NCBI GenBank assembly: GCA_031732855.1
Contig: JAVMKJ010000215.1
Span: 1 to 9,836, forward strand
From: JAVMKJ01 sp031732855
GTDB lineage: Bacteria; Pseudomonadota; Gammaproteobacteria; Competibacterales; Competibacteraceae
DNA length: 9,836 bases
Reading direction: 5' to 3'
Shown here piece by piece: positions 6,850 through 9,836 of the stretch. Under the pieces are notes generated by a model. The model searched no databases, was not told where the DNA came from, and was given only the letters and a program-made list of their open reading frames with translations. A program made the position numbers and the translations under genes. How positions within the stretch are numbered: the stretch's first letter is position 1; the number at the start of each line of letters is the position of its first letter.

Positions 6850-6887
6850 GAGCCGGTTTTTCCGAGACCCCCGCAAAGGAGAACCCG

Positions 6888-7412
6888 GTGATTTATTCCC
6901 TCGGCGACCGCAGAGTCGAATTCCATGGCGATGACTGGTTCATCGCCGACAACGCCACCGTCATCGGATCGGTGGTGCTCGAGCAGAATGCCAGCATCTG
7001 GTTCAACGTCGTGGCGCGCGGCGACAACGACGTGATCACCATCGGCGAGAACTCCAACGTTCAGGATGGCGCCATCCTTCACACCGATCCCGGCATCCTG
7101 CTGACCATCGGCCGCGACGTCACCGTCGGCCATCTGGCCATGCTGCACGGTTGCATCGTGGGCGACAACAGCTTGATCGGTATCAAGAGCCTGATCATGA
7201 ACCGGGCCGTGATCGGCAAGAACTGCCTGATCGGCGCCAACAGCCTGATCCCCGAGGGCAAGGTCATTCCGGACGGCTCGCTGGTGATGGGCTCGCCGGG
7301 CAAGATCGTGCGAACCCTCACCGAGCAGGAGATCGAAGGGCTGCGGCTGTCGGCCGGCCGCTACGTGGAGAATTTCAAGCGATTCAAGCGCGACCTGCGC
7401 CGGCAGGACTGA
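6888..7412 (+). CDS. Gamma-class carbonic anhydrase family protein (YrdA/PaaY-like)
   Basis: A left-handed beta-helix hexapeptide-repeat protein of 174 residues, expected to be a cytoplasmic trimer with metal sites between subunits. Repeats run from about residue 20 to 140. All the core residues known from the archaeal enzyme Cam are visible: Arg44 and Asp46 (ARGD), Asn57-Gln59-Asp60 (NVQD), and the three zinc-type ligands His65, His82 and His87 (ILHTD and GHLAMLHGC). A C-terminal helix (about 144-170) packs on the helix in this family. The acidic loop carrying the proton-shuttle Glu of Cam is absent, as in YrdA-type members, so actual carbonic anhydrase activity is uncertain. The start is GTG at 6888 with AAAGGAG (6875-6881) 6 bases upstream. 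The stop is 1 base from the MoxR start, so these two are almost surely cotranscribed. A SLIMNR segment (101-106) replaces the more usual small-residue turn. Confidence 0.92.
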   Translation: MIYSLGDRRVEFHGDDWFIADNATVIGSVVLEQNASIWFNVVARGDNDVITIGENSNVQDGAILHTDPGILLTIGRDVTVGHLAMLHGCIVGDNSLIGIKSLIMNRAVIGKNCLIGANSLIPEGKVIPDGSLVMGSPGKIVRTLTEQEIEGLRLSAGRYVENFKRFKRDLRRQD

Positions 7413-7413
7413 C

Positions 7414-8346
<933 letters not shown>

Positions 8347-8378
8347 AGGGTCATTTCGCGCAGGGCGTCCCATAACGG

Positions 8379-9329
8379 ATGATGTTCAAGGCGCTGCGAC
8401 AGCGGTTCGAAGCCTGGGTAACGCGCGGCCAGCGGCCCGCTCGCGAGCCGGTGTCGCTCACCCGCCGCCGCATCTATATTTTGCCGACCCGCTACGGTTA
8501 CGCCTTCGCCGCTCTCCTGTTCGTGCTGTTCCTGTGGTCGATCAACTACAGCAACAGCATGGGATTCGCTTTCACCTTCCTGCTGGCGGCGGTGGCGCTG
8601 AACAGCATGTGGCGGGCGCACGACAACCTGCTGGGACTCGTCATCCATCCCGGTGGCGCCGAGCCGGTGTTCGCCGGCCAGGACGCGCGCTTCATCTTCC
8701 GGCTGGAAAATCCCGATCGGTCGCCGCGCTTCGGCATCGCGCTGCAATGGCGGGACCAGCCTCCCCAGTACGCTGATGTTCCCGCCCGGGGTTCGGCGAC
8801 CGTTACTCTGGCCGTACCCGCCGGCCGGCGCGGCTGGCTGCGGCCGGGCCGCATCCGGGTGCTGACCCGTTTTCCACTCGGACTGTTGCAGGCCTGGAGC
8901 TGGGTGGAATTCGAGCAGGGCTGTCTGGTTTATCCTCGACCCCGGGGCCGGCGTCCCTTGCCGGCGGCGGCGGCGAGCAGTTCCGGCGGCGGTCTGGGGG
9001 AGCAGGGGTTGGGCAGCGAGGATTACGCGGGATTCCGTCCCTACGTGCCCGGCGATTCCCCGCGCCGGATCGCCTGGAAGGCCGCGACCCGCACCGATCG
9101 GTGGCTGGTCAAGCGCTTTACCGATCAGGCCCGGCCGGAACTGTGGCTGGACTGGCGGCTGCTGGGGATCGACAACGTCGAACCGCGCCTGGAGCAACTT
9201 TGTCAATGGGTGCTCAAGGCCGAAGGCGATGGCCGCCAATACGGTTTGCGCCTGCCGGGCGTGCAAATTTCGCCCGCCCAGGGCGACGCCCACCGCCGCC
9301 AGTGTCTGGAGGCGCTGGCGCTGTTCTAA
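8379..9329 (+). CDS. DUF58 domain membrane protein
   Basis: A 316-residue protein of the DUF58 family, the usual genetic partner of MoxR ATPases. After a basic N-terminus come two membrane helices (about 38-54 and 61-77, split by INYSNSMG). A beta-rich domain follows (about 95-180, including FRLENPDRSPRFGI and RFPLGLLQAW). A Gly/Ser/Ala-rich linker (196-212) leads to the DUF58 signature DYAGFRPYVPGDSPRRIAWK (215-234) and VKRFTDQ. The extra-membrane part carries the family's von Willebrand factor A-like fold, although a clear metal-binding MIDAS is not visible. The molecular role is not established. The start is ATG at 8379, or the next codon at 8382; neither has a good Shine-Dalgarno, and CAGGG at 8361 is too far away, so translation may depend on coupling to MoxR. 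A TgpA-like transglutaminase often follows in this family; here the strand switches instead. Confidence 0.92.
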   Translation: MMFKALRQRFEAWVTRGQRPAREPVSLTRRRIYILPTRYGYAFAALLFVLFLWSINYSNSMGFAFTFLLAAVALNSMWRAHDNLLGLVIHPGGAEPVFAGQDARFIFRLENPDRSPRFGIALQWRDQPPQYADVPARGSATVTLAVPAGRRGWLRPGRIRVLTRFPLGLLQAWSWVEFEQGCLVYPRPRGRRPLPAAAASSSGGGLGEQGLGSEDYAGFRPYVPGDSPRRIAWKAATRTDRWLVKRFTDQARPELWLDWRLLGIDNVEPRLEQLCQWVLKAEGDGRQYGLRLPGVQISPAQGDAHRRQCLEALALF

Positions 9330-9366
9330 TCCTGCCCCACTTTGCCGGGGAGTACGGACAGGCCGG

Positions 9367-9836
9367 CTACGCCGCGAATCTGTGGTCGATCTCCGCCAGC
9401 GCCTTGCCGATGGCGCTGATCCGGGTCCTGGCAACGTCCCATTCCCGGCCCAGGGAACGCCACTGCGAGGCACCGGTTCTGACCTGCTCGACGATCTCGC
9501 GCCAGTTTTCGATGCCCGCTTGTCGAGCGATCTGCTCGATTTGCTTCAAGCCGGGATTGCCGCTGCCGGCGATGTCTGTTGCGTGTTCGTTGCGCATTCC
9601 GGCGCTGAAGGTGAGATCGTAGGCTGGAGCCAGCCGCCAGCCATCCTCGTGGCGAATGAAAGAAAAGTTGCGGGCATGGTCGTCCTTGTTGTGGGCCAGG
9701 ACATTAAACACCATCAGGCGAAACGCCCGCGCGACCTCTCGGACATCCCGGGTCAGATGGAGGGTTGCGCCGAGGACGCTGTCGTAATACCAATTACCAA
9801 TATATTTTACTTTTTTAGTGCGGATAGAATAAAATC
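9367..9836 (-). CDS. HipA-family kinase, C-terminal part; runs off the window
   Basis: The frame is open on the minus strand from the window edge to a TAG at 9367-9369, giving 155 visible codons. It matches the C-terminal lobe of HipA-type serine/threonine kinases, the toxin half of HipBA toxin-antitoxin pairs. Numbering from the window edge, NKDDHARNF (49-57) is the catalytic loop, with Asp51 corresponding to Asp309 of E. coli HipA. APAYDLTFS (69-77) holds the metal-binding Asp73. The ATG at 9712-9714 is not the likely start, because HipA-like sequence (LHLTRDVREVARAFRLM) continues upstream to about 9783. Beyond that, translation gives FYSIRTKKVKYIGNW, which does not look like HipA, and the DNA turns AT-rich. 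The gene may therefore be broken by an insertion, or be a remnant; the N-terminal kinase lobe and any HipB lie outside the window. It is convergent with the DUF58 gene, with 37 bases between stops. Confidence 0.8.
   Translation of the reverse strand, partial: FYSIRTKKVKYIGNWYYDSVLGATLHLTRDVREVARAFRLMVFNVLAHNKDDHARNFSFIRHEDGWRLAPAYDLTFSAGMRNEHATDIAGSGNPGLKQIEQIARQAGIENWREIVEQVRTGASQWRSLGREWDVARTRISAIGKALAEIDHRFAA
9783..9836. other. AT-rich segment at the window edge, possible foreign junction
   Basis: About 54 bases are dominated by A and T (long runs such as ATATATTTTAC followed by TTTTTT), against GC-rich DNA everywhere else. The switch occurs where the HipA similarity stops. It may be the end of an inserted element, an acquired fragment or an island edge. 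No inverted terminal repeat or transposase can be shown in so short a piece. Confidence 0.45.
9788..9801 (+). repeat. Tandem 7-base duplication
   Basis: TACCAAT occurs twice back to back (9788-9794 and 9795-9801), exactly at the change from GC-rich to AT-rich DNA. This is seen directly; a link to insertion or slippage is inferred. Confidence 0.6.

Noticed and set aside
6192..6876. Minus-strand frames across the Cache gene and repeat
   Set aside because: They are antisense to a gene with a signal peptide and a strong ribosome-binding site. The NPPYPPFSKGG stretch is just the translated repeat.
9335..9350. CCCC/GGGG hairpin between DUF58 and hipA as a bidirectional terminator
   Set aside because: The stem is only 4 bp with an 8-base loop, and neither strand has a T-run next to it.

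Overview
The window looks like chromosomal DNA from a GC-rich gammaproteobacterium. Codons are strongly biased to G/C in the third position. ParE, GapA, Pgk and transketolase read almost straight through against the remembered Escherichia coli proteins, and a gene pair of the MoxR/DUF58 type follows. I suspect a Chromatiales- or Competibacter-like lineage, but this is only an impression from gene order and composition. No plasmid, phage or CRISPR signature is visible.

Layout. (1) 3-4133, plus strand: a central-carbon cluster of transketolase (5' end cut by the window), glyceraldehyde-3-phosphate dehydrogenase and phosphoglycerate kinase. It serves glycolysis/gluconeogenesis and the pentose phosphate or Calvin pathway. 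A perfect TATAAT sits before gap, a GC hairpin with a short T-run sits between gap and pgk, and a textbook C(UUCG)G terminator closes the cluster. (2) 4217-6103: parE, the ATPase subunit of topoisomerase IV, without parC beside it. (3) 6228-6722: a small secreted protein that is essentially one Cache sensor domain, with its own candidate promoter, a leader hairpin and a very strong ribosome-binding site. (4) 6746-6796: a nested palindromic repeat of the dispersed kind. (5) 6888-9329: a likely operon of a gamma-class carbonic-anhydrase-like protein, a MoxR AAA+ ATPase (1 base downstream) and a DUF58 membrane protein. (6) 9367-9836, minus strand: the C-terminal half of a HipA-type kinase running off the window. 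It sits where a transglutaminase (TgpA-like) gene often follows MoxR-DUF58, and its upstream end passes abruptly into AT-rich sequence.

Most of the window is ordinary core genome, and I found no clear new system. The parts worth a second look are the stand-alone Cache protein and its leader, the nested repeat, the carbonic-anhydrase/MoxR coupling, and the right-hand edge, where HipA and an AT-rich junction suggest an accessory insertion or rearrangement. No stretch longer than about 170 bases lacks a gene.
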